A stretch of 64,000 nucleotides of DNA from Phymorhynchus buccinoides (lineage: Eukaryota; Mollusca; Gastropoda; Neogastropoda; Raphitomidae): NCBI GenBank assembly GCA_017654935.2, contig CM065699.1, positions 2,985,972-3,049,971 of the forward strand, written 5' to 3'. Under the pieces are notes generated by a model. It worked only from the letters and a program-made list of their open reading frames with translations, was not told the origin of the DNA and did no database searches. Within the stretch, counting starts at the first letter, position 1, and each line of letters starts with the position of its first letter. This document shows, in pieces, positions 42,320-53,176 of the stretch. Both the position numbers and the translations under genes were made by a program.

Positions 42320-43850
42320 CTAGCGCAACGCCGAGTACCAGTAACGCCTAGTAATGGTAACGCCTAGTAACGGTAACGCCAAGTACTGGTAAAGCTGAGA
42401 ACAGCAAATTTGAAGCGATTCGGTTAAGAAACGGCGGAGTCGTATAGCGCGCGCGTTGCTGAACCGATTCGCTTCCGGTTTGGTACACGGATAGTAACCG
42501 TCCCCGGTCATCTTCCTGCCAAATTCGAAGGCAATCGGTGCAGAAACACCGGAGATACGGGCGCCGAGAGGCCGGCGAATGCGCGTTTCGCGGATTTGCC
42601 GAACCGCGCAAATGACACGGCCGCCTCGGTTGCCGTTGCCATCGCCCCGTTAGGGCTCACAGCAAATTTGAAGCGATTCGGTCGAAAAACGGCGGAGTTA
42701 TAAGGCCCGTTTTGTGTTTCAGACAGACAACAACAACAACAACATACAGTATTTATACGGCGCTGAATCTTGATAGAAATCAAATCAAAGCGCACACACA
42801 CGTTAGCATTCAAAGCGCATTCAAACACAAACGCAATACAACGCGAACACACACAGATAACATAAATGGAATATAGCAGAAACAGACCTAATGGCAAGAG
42901 AGAGAAGATAAAGAGAGAGGAGCTTTAATGACGGGGGAACAGGTGGGTTTTGAGGTTAGCTTTGAAAGCAGAGAGAGTCGGTCGCTGACGGAGGGAGAGC
43001 GGAAGTTTGTTCCAGGAGGTCGGTCCTGAGACAGCAAAAGAGCGCCGACCAACAGTTGAAAGCTTATACCTAGGGATCTGGAGAGAAAGAGGGTCAGAAA
43101 CTGAACGTAAAGTGCGAGCTGGCGTATAGATGGAAATATTGTCACAGAGGTAAGATGGAGCAGCTTTATGAATAGATTTATAGCAAAGTGTGTTTAATTT
43201 ATACTCAATTCTGTCTGCGACAGGAAGCCAGTGCAAAGAACGCAGAAGAGGGCTAACATGATCGAACTTTTTCTTCCTAAGGACAAGACGAGCAGCTGTG
43301 TTTTGAATACGCTGGAGACAAGATAGAGAAGAGACTGATAGGCCAGAAAGGAGAGCATTACAGTAGTCAATACGAGATAGGATGAGGGAAGTAACAAGCT
43401 TTGCTGTGGCTTCATCTGAGAGGTATTTACGAATATAGCCAATGCAACGAATTTGATAGTAGCAGGACTGACAGGTCTGAGTCAGGAAACTCTGCATGGA
43501 AAGAGTATTGTCCAAAGTGACACCTAAGTTTTTGACTGAGTCTGAGAGGGGAATGATATTGTTACCCAGTTGGATTGACTCTATGGAAACAGAGGCTAGT
43601 TTGTTTTTTGTCCCTACAAGCATTGCTTCGGTTTTTTCACCATTTAATTGAAGTTTATTTTGAACCATCCAATTTTGAATATCAATATAGCAGTTGTTAC
43701 TTTCTGTAAGAATGGAATCTAGATCTTCAGGGGTTGTACTGTTTTGGAGTTGTGAGTCATCTGCATAGAAGTGATGTTTCATGTTGTGCTGATCGATGAC
43801 ATTGGCAAGAGGTGACGTATACAAAGTAAACAAGACAGGACCAAGCACAG

Positions 43851-43881
<31 letters not shown>

Positions 43882-43900
43882 GCTTTTTACTACATGATGA
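42320..43900 (-). mobile_element. Helitron inserted into LINE-A
   Basis: Minus strand: 5' end TCATCATGTAGTAAAAAGCC (from 43900) and 3' end GGCGTTGCGCTAG (to 42320). The host flanks are AGTATAAAA and TACTGGTTAAAA, and joining them restores the LINE-A reading frame with insertion exactly between A and T and no duplication, the Helitron rule. Internal sequence (AACTCCGCCGTTTTTCGACC) is shared with 59066-59253. No Rep/helicase, so non-autonomous. An L2-like LINE sits inside. Confidence 0.85.
42724..43858 (-). pseudogene. L2-like LINE fragment inside the Helitron
   Basis: A 5'-truncated RT ORF is open for about 310 codons: VLGPVLFTLYTSPL, catalytic YADD (residue about 40), KNLGVTLDNTLSM, RLVLRKKKFDHVSPLLRSLHWLPV and a C-terminal WNKLPLSLRQ. 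A 3' UTR with TCAAAGCGC/GGCGCTGAAT words ends in (TTG)n at 42723-42741. It has inserted between the Helitron's (GT)n tract and TCTGAAACAC. The clade is judged from motifs. Confidence 0.82.
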
Positions 43901-46690
43901 TTTTATACTTTTGACAAAGGTTCTTATGTACAAGGGATACCTTCCAGTTTCACCATAAAGAATCGTATTTGAAGAGTGAATTGGCACTTGCAGAAAACGT
44001 TTCATTGCATATGTGTGGACTCTCTCAATAGATATATTTGGAAGTACACCCCATATTTCGGCTGCATATGTTAAAATGGGTTCTATCTGTGTGTCAAATA
44101 ATTTCCAAAATATGGAACAATCTATGCAATTAAGCTTTTTCAATGTTTTCAAAATCTGAATTACACCCCTTTTCCCTTTTCTACAAGATTCTTCCCAAGT
44201 GTAATTTAAACTTAACTTTGTTGAAAATATTGTTCCTAAATATTTATAAGTGTTAACAACTGTAACTTCATCGTTGCCATATAACCATTTTTCATGTCTC
44301 GATAGATGCCCACCCTTTCTGAATACTATTATATTTGTCTTTTGTAAGTTAACTCTCAAACCCAAGTGATCAATCAGCTTCTTCCTTTAAGGCATTTAGT
44401 TGGTTTTGCAATCCATTAACAGTTCTGGACAAAAGTGCCACATCATCTGCAAAAAGCAGCAAAAATATCGCTATTGCCCCTGGAATAATTTGTACACCAT
44501 GTTTTCCTTTTTTAGACACTTCAAGTGCCAATTCATTTATAAAAAAAAAGAAAACAAATTCGGACTTAGAAGACAGCCTTGCTTAGCACCATTGAAACAA
44601 TCAAAATAATCTGAGTACATTCCATTCATACGTACACATGCAAGCACTGAACTGTAAACACCTTTTAGAGCCTTGTACACTTTTACCGTTAACACCAGAC
44701 TTACGTAAAACATCCCATAAAGCATTTCGATTTACAGAATCAAAGGCTTTTCTAAAATCAACAAAAGCCACATATAATTTATAGTTACTGAATAAAGACT
44801 TTTCAACCAATGAATAAAGTGTAAAAATATGATCTATAGTGCTGTAGTTTGATCGGAAACCAGCTGCTTGTTCGATTATTTTTTCTTCATTTTCAACCCA
44901 TACTTTTAGTCTGTTGTTTAATGTATGGGTGTATACTTTACTTAAAATACTTGTTAGGGCTATACCACTATAATTGTCGGGGTTATTAATGTCTCCATTT
45001 TTAAATAGTGGGATAAGGATTGATTTGGTCCATTCCAAAGGGAAAACTCCATTCTCAAAAATGTCATTAAATAATTGTATGATAAAGTCGATCATAGCTG
45101 CATTTCCTTGCTTCAACATTTGTCCAACTAGCTTGTCTGGACCAGCACTCTTACCTGATTTTAAATGTTTTATGCCTTCTAGAACTTCCTCCTTGGTGAT
45201 AGGTTCATTAAACAAGGGAACAAACTCCTGATCTTCCTCTACTATATCATCTTCATCTAAGGCTACATCAATATCTAAGTCGTTAAAAACATTAAAGAAA
45301 TGGTCACGCCACTGATGCATAGAAATATCGTTATAAATAAAAGATTTTCTGTTTACAGACTTTATTACAAACCAAAACGTCTTTGAGTCAGTGACTGAAT
45401 CTGTAAGTTTCTTTAGCCTTTCTACTTCGAACTTCTTTTCCTTCAATTCTCTTAAATCAACATATTGTTTGCGGGAAGTGGCATATATTCTTGCTGTTTT
45501 AGAATCTTGTCTTTTAATGTTTTACATCGTTGATATCTTTTCAACAGTCTTTTCACTTCCTTCTTCTTGCGCTCACACTCATCATCCCACCAATCATTAG
45601 CTTTTTTACACCCTTTCCCTACTGTCCTAACCATGCATGCAGCAGCTGAACACAAAGCAACAGTAAACTGTTGTACACTATCATCAATACTATGTTCCTA
45701 ACAATTGAGTAGCTCTCTGCACACTTTCCTGAAAATCGTCACTATCTAGCTCTTGTTTAAAAATACCTGCATTTTCCTCTGACCAAACAATTCTTTCTTC
45801 GCCTATCTGATCTGTTTTGTCGTTAGTAGAACAACCACAAACAGTTTCCCACGTGACTTCAACTGCTAAGTGCCAAGAAAAAATGCAATCACCAACCTTC
45901 AAATCACATCGCGATAACATATCAAAAGGAACTAAAAAATAATCGATAACGCTTGAACCATTAGGGGAAACAAAAGTGCATTCACCATTTTTATCACTAG
46001 TGCAAAAAACATTCAGGATAGCCAAATCAAACATGTAACAAAAATCCCAAAGAGTTTTACCAAAGTTGTTCACACAGTCATCTTTAGAATGACGCTTACA
46101 ATTCTCACCATCCACGCACCCACTCTTTTCATCCCACTCATACATCAACATCTCTTCACCCTCCACCTGATTCCGTCCAGTTCTGGCATTCAAATCGCCG
46201 GTGATAACGAAATAATTCTCATCTTTATCAAAATGCTGTAATAAATGTTCCTCAAAACACCGTCTTTAATTAATGCGTTAGAATATATAGGAGCTACCCC
46301 AGGAGCAATATAACAAGCTATAAAAAGGACATATTTATCCGACACAAAAACATTTTTATTAATTTGTACAGCAACTGTGTTACCACAATCCAAGCGCGCT
46401 TCTTTCACCCACTTTTCCAAACTCTTTCTCACCAGCAACAGCACACCACCAGAACGCCTTCCAAAATAAGACAACTTCTTTGCAGGCGCGTACAATTTTA
46501 GATAATCCAAGAAAATACTGTCAAAATCAAACGAAGAATCAAGAAAGGTTTCTGTAAGGCAAATGACATCAAATTTATTAACATAATTTATAAAGCTAAC
46601 ATCTTTTAATTTACGAAATAAACCTTCAATATTGTAGTTGAGAAATGTCAGCTGTTTGTGATGGTCGAACCTGGCCTATGGCTTCTTAGA
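43901..46690 (-). pseudogene. LINE-A ORF2, endonuclease and RT
   Basis: Endonuclease pieces: FDVICLTETFLDS (about 46590), RRSGGVLLLVRKS (about 46440), NARTGRN (46190) and GSSVIDYFLVP (about 45940). RT: GKSAGPDKLVGQMLK (about 45150), EQAAGFRSNYSTIDH (about 44850), VAFVDFRKAFDSVNR (about 44755), QGCLLSPNLFSFFL (about 44570) and NTYKYLGTIFSTKLSLNY (about 44230). Frameshifts separate the pieces, so it is dead. Clade uncertain within the APE-type (I/Jockey/Tx1-like) LINEs. Confidence 0.85.
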
Positions 46691-46842
46691 AACATTGGAT
46701 CGCAGGCTCCGGTCACTCCCACCTTTATTCCCATTCACACCCTCACTCTCACTCTTCCCTCTACCAAGCGCGGAACTCGTTCGACTACTACTGCCCTGCT
46801 GGTTTCCAAGATAAGCCCTTAAACCTGTCTGCTTGGTTATTG

Positions 46843-48660
46843 TCATACCTCCACGTGAAAAACGTGGGTCACTGTGACATTCCCAGCTTTACCCCCACCA
46901 TCAGATTGACGCTTCTCACTCCCACTACCAAGAAGGGGGCTGTAACCACCTGTATCTTCGCTGCTCATAACAGGATGGGTGACACACGTGCTGGGGGAGG
47001 GTGGGGAGGGCGGCGGCGGAGGGGAGGACGGAGCGCCCTCAACCCCACTCCCACTCCTGGCTAGAGTGTCGTCTGCTTCGGTAGATGTCTCTTTCCTCTC
47101 GTCTGCACACACTTTGTCTGTATTAGAGTGGGCTTGCTGCGTAGGCCTAGGTGTAAACATAGGCCCACTGTGTGTGTTGTCTGTCAGTTTCGTTGTTATG
47201 CCATCAGTTTGTCTGTAATCAGTCCATTTTTTCCCTGATCGATTGTCAGACTGTCTGTTAGCTGTCCTGTCATCAGTCTGTCTGTAATCAGTCCCTCTGT
47301 TTCCTGGTCGATTATCAGACTGTCTGTTAGCTGTCCTTTCATCAGTCTGTCTGTAATCAGTCCCTCTGTTTCCTGGTCGATTATCAGACTGTCTGTTAGC
47401 TGTCCTGTCATCAGTCTGTCCGTAATCAGTCTGTTTCCTGGTCGATTATCAGACTGTCTGTTAGCTGTCCTGCCATCAGTCTGTCTATAATCAGTCCCTG
47501 TTTCCTGGTCGATTGTCAGACTGTCTGTTAGCTGTCCTGTCATCGGTCTGTCTGTAATCAGTCCCTCTGTTTCCTGGTCGATTGTCAGACTGTCTGTTAG
47601 CTGTCCTGTCCTGTCCTATCATTAGTCTTGTCCTGTCATCAGTCTGTCTGTAATCAGTCCCTCTGTTTCCAGGTCGATTGTCAAACTGTCTGTCACAGAT
47701 CACTAGACGGCCTCTCTGAAAGATTGCTCTCTTGCCTTGCCTCCATGCGTCACTCATGATCTGGGCCTGGGCCTTTGTTCTGTCATTTGAAATCTTAATG
47801 CCTTTGTCCTGAAACTGTTGTCTAACGTGTTGATCAGCAATCAATGTCTGTTTGTCCTTCCATTTCGCAAATTTCACAATCATAGGCCTAGGTTGTCCTG
47901 GTCGTTCCTGTCCTGTCCTGTGTGCTCGTATAATATCGTCTTCAGTCCAGTCCTTTGGCCCATCAACACTGTTCAGCACATCCACCACTAGCTTGGCACA
48001 ACTGTCAAAGCTTTCTCTAGCACCTTGTTGGGGAATGCCAAAACAACTTAAATTGTCTCTGCGTGAGAAGTCTTCCAGTCGGTCAGTATCTGCTTTCAGT
48101 TGCTTGATCTCCTCTGTCATGTTTCTAATAGTATCAGTCAGACGATGAACGTCTTCCTTTCCCTCACTGGACTCAACAGGCAGCTGACGTATGTCAGAAG
48201 TCATGTCAGTCACAGTCTGTATCAGCTGTCTGTGTTCGTGTTCTAGATTATCACATCGTTTGTTGATTTCTTGACATTGTACCTTTACCTGATTCAGATC
48301 TTTTATTTCACTCATATCATGTCTAAGTATACTAGTCTGGTCGTTCAGCTGGTCGTTCAGCTGTTGCTGGTTCTGGAGCTGGTGCTGGTTCAGCTGGTGC
48401 TGGCTCCGCTGTTGGTGCTGGTTCAGCTGCTGCTGCATGGCCTGCATTAGTGTGTCCACTAGCGACTGGTACTCTGCCGGTGTGTTCAGTAATTTGACTG
48501 AATCGGATGTGTTCAGTATTTCGACTGATTCGTGATCGTGTTGTTGTTGATCACTGGGGCCTGATGAGCCTGAAACTGTGCCTGATGAGCCTGCAGAGTC
48601 CGGACTCGGATTCGATTCAATGTCTCCAGCCAGGAGCAGCCCGGGATGTAAACAAGGCAT
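46843..48660 (-). pseudogene. LINE-A ORF1 with N-terminal 2A-like peptide
   Basis: ATG at 48660 (MPCLHPGLLLAGDIESNPSP). The 2A-like core GDIESNP ends in S-P where active 2A has G-P. A Q/H/L-rich coiled coil follows (residues about 65-190), then an RRM/trimer-domain-like stretch RLEDFSRRDNLSCFGIP with WTEDDIIRAHRTG. Next come tandem repeats of about 23 aa (DNRPGNRGTDYRQTDDRTA core words) and a proline-rich tail (46843-47160). The repeat region carries frame breaks. ORF1 would bind the LINE RNA. Confidence 0.75.
47205..47700. repeat. 69-bp coding minisatellite in ORF1
   Basis: About seven units with words CTGTCTGTAATCAGTCCCTC, TGGTCGATT and CAGACTGTCTGTTAGCTGTC, period 69 bp = 23 codons, so most units keep frame. 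Some are shortened. Confidence 0.9.
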
Positions 48661-49185
48661 GGGCAGCACAACAAACTGAGAACAACACTGGCACCATGTG
48701 TGCCATCAGCTGACACGAACCGACACCGCCACACAACACATCTCGCTCAGCAAACTTGGTGCCCCTAAACAATCCATTATTATCAAGCAAGACAATGTCC
48801 ATCGACAAGATTTGACTGGCATTCGAGAGAAGACACCCCACCAAACCCACAACATAAACGCCAACAACGAAAGCAACAACAACATCGCCAGTTGACACAG
48901 GTGTGTTACTGTCCTTGATTCCGCTCACCTGTCGAAACTGCCTCCTTGACCCCTTGCACTGCAAAATTGACCCACTTTGCACTCGACCATAAAAAGCGCC
49001 AATAACAGCCCTCCATGCCGTTAAGTCAATCATTTGTCACGATAGGTATCAACGCTATGTACTTACATGCTTAATCCACACAATTCTGAAATATTACAGT
49101 CATCTGAAACTCCACAAGAAACCAAAACAAACGCAGCCATTTACAACACCTGTTCACTTCTCGCCATTACCCATCAGGCCGCTCA

Positions 49186-49211
49186 GAGAGAGAGAGAGAG
49201 AGAGAGAGAGC
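49186..49211. repeat. (GA)n at the 5' end of LINE-A
   Basis: Matches the (GA)n at the 3' end, consistent with one microsatellite target split by insertion. Confidence 0.9.
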
Positions 49212-49380
49212 ACTGAAGAAAAAATCTGTTGCTGTAGACAGAAGTTTGCATGATTCTCAGTGCTTTGTGGTTATTCGTGGGTTTCTAGAGTGAAGCTATG
49301 GATTTCATCGATTGGCACAAATGGTCCTTTATCTCCGGTGCCTGTCCATGCCTGTCTGTACAGATCAACGTACAGAAAAT

Positions 49381-49383
<3 letters not shown>

Positions 49384-49436
<53 letters not shown>
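49384..49436. repeat. (GA)n microsatellite
   Basis: Abuts AATTG repeats of a LINE-type 3' end. Confidence 0.95.
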
Positions 49437-49439
<3 letters not shown>

Positions 49440-49708
49440 GAATTGAATTGAATTGAATTGAATGGAATTAATTTTATTTATAGAGGGTAATAGAGTAAGC
49501 AATAACATGCTTTTTTACATCCAGCCCTCTGGACAAATATTATGTAAAAGTAAAAAATGGAAAACGAAAATAAACACATACAAAGTAATATAAAGCATGC
49601 ACAATACATCCCTATATTGTAACACATCAATAACAAAACAAAACCTATTATTATTAACTATACTCATTATTAACATTCAAAATGTGTGAAGTAAGCTCAT
49701 ACACACGG
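49437..49708 (-). repeat. LINE 3'-UTR-like segment ending in (TTCAA)n(TC)n, copy 2
   Basis: Homologous to 38344-38600. Similarity stops sharply after CATACACACGGG at 49708, where GC-rich sequence begins. Confidence 0.8.
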
Positions 49709-50990
49709 GTGAGAGGACCCAAGGCGCTTCTCAACAGCGGAGAGGCCCTTGGGCTCGGCTGGTGGGGCTTGACAGCCAGCCTCGGCCGGGCTCAGCGAGA
49801 TGAGTAGGGCGATGGCATCCCTGAGGGACACAGAGCCGTCCGGAGCCTTGGGCTTCTCCCCGCTGGTGGAGCCGGCAGGATCCAATGAAGGACTGGGTGA
49901 GGGGGACCTGCCGCTGTGGGAGGCAGGCTGAAGGCGGCCCGGAGCCGGGCCAGGCGGAGAGGAACTCGGAGGTGAGGACCTCTCCCCCTGGAGGGCGAAC
50001 ATGTCCCACCAACGGAAGCTGGGGGAGCTGCCGCAGAAGGCCCTCGAGACCAGTCGTAGGGCCAGGAAGCCCAGGGTGAGGGCCAGGGGCCAGGACCCCA
50101 GGGGCTTGGGCCCAGCCCACCTGGCGTAAAGCCAGGATGGGGAGGCCCTGGCCACAGAGACCAAGGAAGTCCCATGGAGGGGTGAGGCCCAGCTGGGCCA
50201 TGCCGTGGTGAAGGTCCCCCTGAGGCCCAGGAGGGCGAAGGGCCAAAGCCCGAGGCACAGGAAGGGTGGGTGCAGCCAGAAGAGGCCACCGACCCAATAC
50301 CACCAAAGTGGTGGGCGCTACCCGTAGAACGGGTAGCAGGGGGGCCAGACCCTGAACCCGCAAAGAGCGGGGTCCCCTGAATGGATGGCCATCCCACCCC
50401 GGGCACCCCCATGCGTGGCCATGCCATGGGGGTCTGCCGGTTGTGGGAACCCTCAGACATCCCCACCGAACTATGGGCGGGGTGTAGAGGGTGCTCAGTC
50501 CCAGGAGAAGCCTCAGTGGGGGTTGCCGCTAAAGGAGCGGAAACCCCCGGCCCCAAAGTACCGGCGGAGCCAGGACCCGTTGAGGAGGCAACAACAGTTC
50601 CCTCAGACTCAATGTGGGTCCTAGCTCCAGAAGAACCGTTCTCCATGAGGAGAGAGGTCGTTGAGGGGGGAGCAGCCGGTAAAACAGGCGGAGCCTGAGG
50701 GGTGGAGGCTACAGAAAAGGAGACAGATGAAGAAACGGAAACCCGTGAGGGAGAACAAAGAGAAAACGGGACCGCGCAAACTCGGTCAGACACGCGAGAC
50801 GAAATCGGCAAAGTAGTAGCCTAACGGTCTTCAAACGAACCTTACCGCCTAGACGTCGCACGTACGCTAAGCCCTTTTCAGAAGGCATACACACGACAAC
50901 AAGGTGACAATCGAGACGAGGGACAGCCCAAAACGCACACTGCAAAAATCAGTGAAGCATGAGGTAGGCCTAGGCCTAATGACGAACGGA
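49709..50990 (-). other. GC-rich block with long proline-rich open frames, unassigned
   Basis: Minus-strand frames of 339, 210 and 155 codons overlap here. The longest (49792-50811) is P/S/G/W-rich and low complexity, the 155-codon frame (49697-50164) ends in a more natural SLRDAIALLISLSPAEAG stretch. The right edge has GCGCATGCG and (CTT)n. It could be the gag-like end of a DIRS/other retroelement or part of a host gene. No domain recognised. Confidence 0.35.
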
Positions 50991-51219
50991 GAAAAGAGGA
51001 TGATTATACGCATGCGCGAAGACACTTCTTCTTCTTCTTCTTCCAATATAGTTGACAAAGTCAGTTCTGACCATTATTTCAACTGAAAAGGGCTACCACC
51101 TATTGGAGTTGTCTTTCTTGGAATTCTTTTGTATATCAGTGACGCATGTAGCAAATTGCCTCGGTATTTGCATTTGTGAGTCACGGTATAGTATGTGTAA
51201 TTAAACGTAATTTTAGGAT

Positions 51220-51495
51220 ACAGAAAATGTTGGTTCTTCACAGGACTGGCTCCTCGGTTACAATATAAAAAAAATGTGTCCTCTTCCTGGCCTTTGTAAA
51301 TACGTCACCAATGTATGCGTCATGTCACAGTCTCACCACTCCTACCCACCCATAGTAGCAACTGGGTTATAATCAAAAAGGAAGAAAAAACCTCCTACAG
51401 TAAAGTCATTTGTGGTTCCTCCTGGCTACAATAAAAAAAATTGTCCTCTTCCTGACCTTTGTAAATACGTCATCAATGCATACGTCACAGTCTCA

Positions 51496-51500
<5 letters not shown>
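51220..51500. repeat. Local duplication of about 95 bp
   Basis: TGTCCTCTTCCTG, CTTTGTAAATACGTCA and CACAGTCTCAC occur in the same order at about 51240-51345 and 51405-51500. Confidence 0.75.

Positions 51501-51551
<51 letters not shown>
51497..51551. repeat. (CT)n microsatellite
   Basis: About 52 bp CT. Confidence 0.95.
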
Positions 51552-51553
<2 letters not shown>

Positions 51554-51659
51554 AATTACATTTTTCCTTTTTCTTTTCTCATTTTTCTTTTTTGTTTGAT
51601 TAATATGTTTTTCTTTTTCTTTAGTTTCCTTTTCTTTGTGAGGGCATAGTGAAAAGAAG

Positions 51660-51713
51660 CTTTGTAGCTTATCTATTTTCCCTCAATAAAAAATCGTGAA
51701 TCGTGAATCGTGA

Positions 51714-51715
<2 letters not shown>
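51660..51715 (+). repeat. LINE-type 3' end running into (CT)n
   Basis: TATTTTCCCTCAATAAAAAA followed by three TCGTGAA units and then CTCTCT. Confidence 0.7.
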
Positions 51716-51866
<151 letters not shown>

Positions 51867-52279
51867 TTTTACAAATTCTTGTTTAAAGTGAACTTCATTA
51901 TTTAAACTGTAGATAAAAGAGAGATTGTGCATAAATTTTGTTAAACAAAATTTTGTTGATTACACTGCGTGGTGGCGCTGCAGTTGATAGCTTGCTTGGG
52001 CGATACAGTTGATAGCTTGGGCACGAAACACGTGACTATTCGCCACGAATTTCTTTCATGAAACTCATTATGACAAACTAACATTACATTGGCTGCTACT
52101 AGGTTTGTACACGCTCTACCACAGCGCCCTCGCATGGCAGAAACGGCGAACTAAGTCGACCATTTACGCCCACAATCTTCATTTGCAATTCATTACATAC
52201 AATTGAGAACTATCCGGTCATTGGCTGCAATTAAATTTGTATCTGTTTTACTGCAGCGCCCTCACACAGAGGAAAAGCA

Positions 52280-52405
52280 GGCATAATGTCTGTAGGCATA
52301 ATGTCCATCAGGCAAAATGTCCAGTGAGCATGGTGACCATAATGTCCGTAGGCATAATGTCCGTAGGCGAAATGTCCGCAGGCAAACTGTCCGGTCACGG
52401 TGTGT
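52280..52405. repeat. Short tandem repeat GTAGGCATAATGTCC
   Basis: About eight degenerate units of 15-17 bp sharing AATGTCC and AGGC. Confidence 0.8.
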
Positions 52406-52734
52406 GTGCGTGTGCGTGCGCGCGCAGGCACGTGCGTGTGCATGCATTAATAGATTCAAAGGCCATTCTGGAAGTTAGAGGTTGTACACTATATGCTTTT
52501 ACAGCTAGTTTTTGTGCACAGGGAAACATACCATGTATAAACCCAATCACCTTTTTGGACCTCAAACCATACGAGGAAGGGGTGGGATGGGTTTATATTC
52601 AGTATTTTACGTTAGCTTTGACTTTGAAAAACGTCCTCGGATAAGATCAAAAAAACATCATCAAAACTTTACTATATCTGAATATCGTTTATAAGAAAAA
52701 CCTGTTATAGTAAAGGAAAATCCTTGCTCCTTGC

Positions 52735-52950
52735 TCCCCCGTCACAACACTCTCGCCAAAACGATTCTCCAGAGCACCATCCAAGTAAATCGCCGGCAAG
52801 GCAGACAAAGAAAGTCCTGGCTGGACAACATCAAAAGCTGGACCAACCGCAACACCAACACCCTCATACGCCTGGCAGAGGATCGTGACCAGTGATGGAG
52901 GCTGACCACCCAATCCAGCATGGCACCCCGACGACCAAGCCGGTCAAGTG
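52735..52950 (+). pseudogene. RTE-like LINE ORF2 C-terminal fragment
   Basis: Plus-strand translation gives KTILQSTIQVNRRQGRQRKS, WLDNIKSWT, LIRLAEDRDQW and SMAPRRPSRSS, the typical end of RTE-type LINE proteins. One stop inside and a (GAGT)n-like tail. No upstream RT. Confidence 0.72.
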
Positions 52951-53176
52951 TGGAGTGAGTGAGTGATATCCTTTCTAAATATGCATGTATTTAAATGGTA
53001 TTAATAGTTTCATTTTATACCCTCTATGTCCACTTTTCATGCCCACCTTTTGGCAGTCATTGCTCCACCTACTGTAATACCTAGATACTTAGTTATAGAC
53101 ACAGTAGGTTGCATGTCAAGAGTTTGCCATACATCAACACACACGCACACACATACAAGCATGTCTCCCATTGTCA

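Larger units (their letters stand above)
41352..49185 (-). mobile_element. LINE-A: nearly full-length non-LTR retrotransposon in (GA)n
   Basis: Minus strand, 5' end at about 49185 against (GA)n 49186-49211 and 3' end at 41352 against (GA)n 41266-41351. Order: 5' UTR, ORF1 (48660 to about 46843), endonuclease-RT ORF (about 46690 to 41667) and a 3' UTR of about 300 bp. A Helitron at 42320-43900 interrupts the RT C-terminal region; without it the element is about 6.25 kb. Several frame breaks show it is inactive. Confidence 0.82.

Noticed and set aside
42925..46690. Host reverse-transcriptase-like genes
   Set aside because: YADD RT, endonuclease and 3' tails identify LINE relics; frames are broken and nested.
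47852..48148. Plus-strand 98-aa frame
   Set aside because: It is the antisense of the LINE-A ORF1 coiled-coil region.
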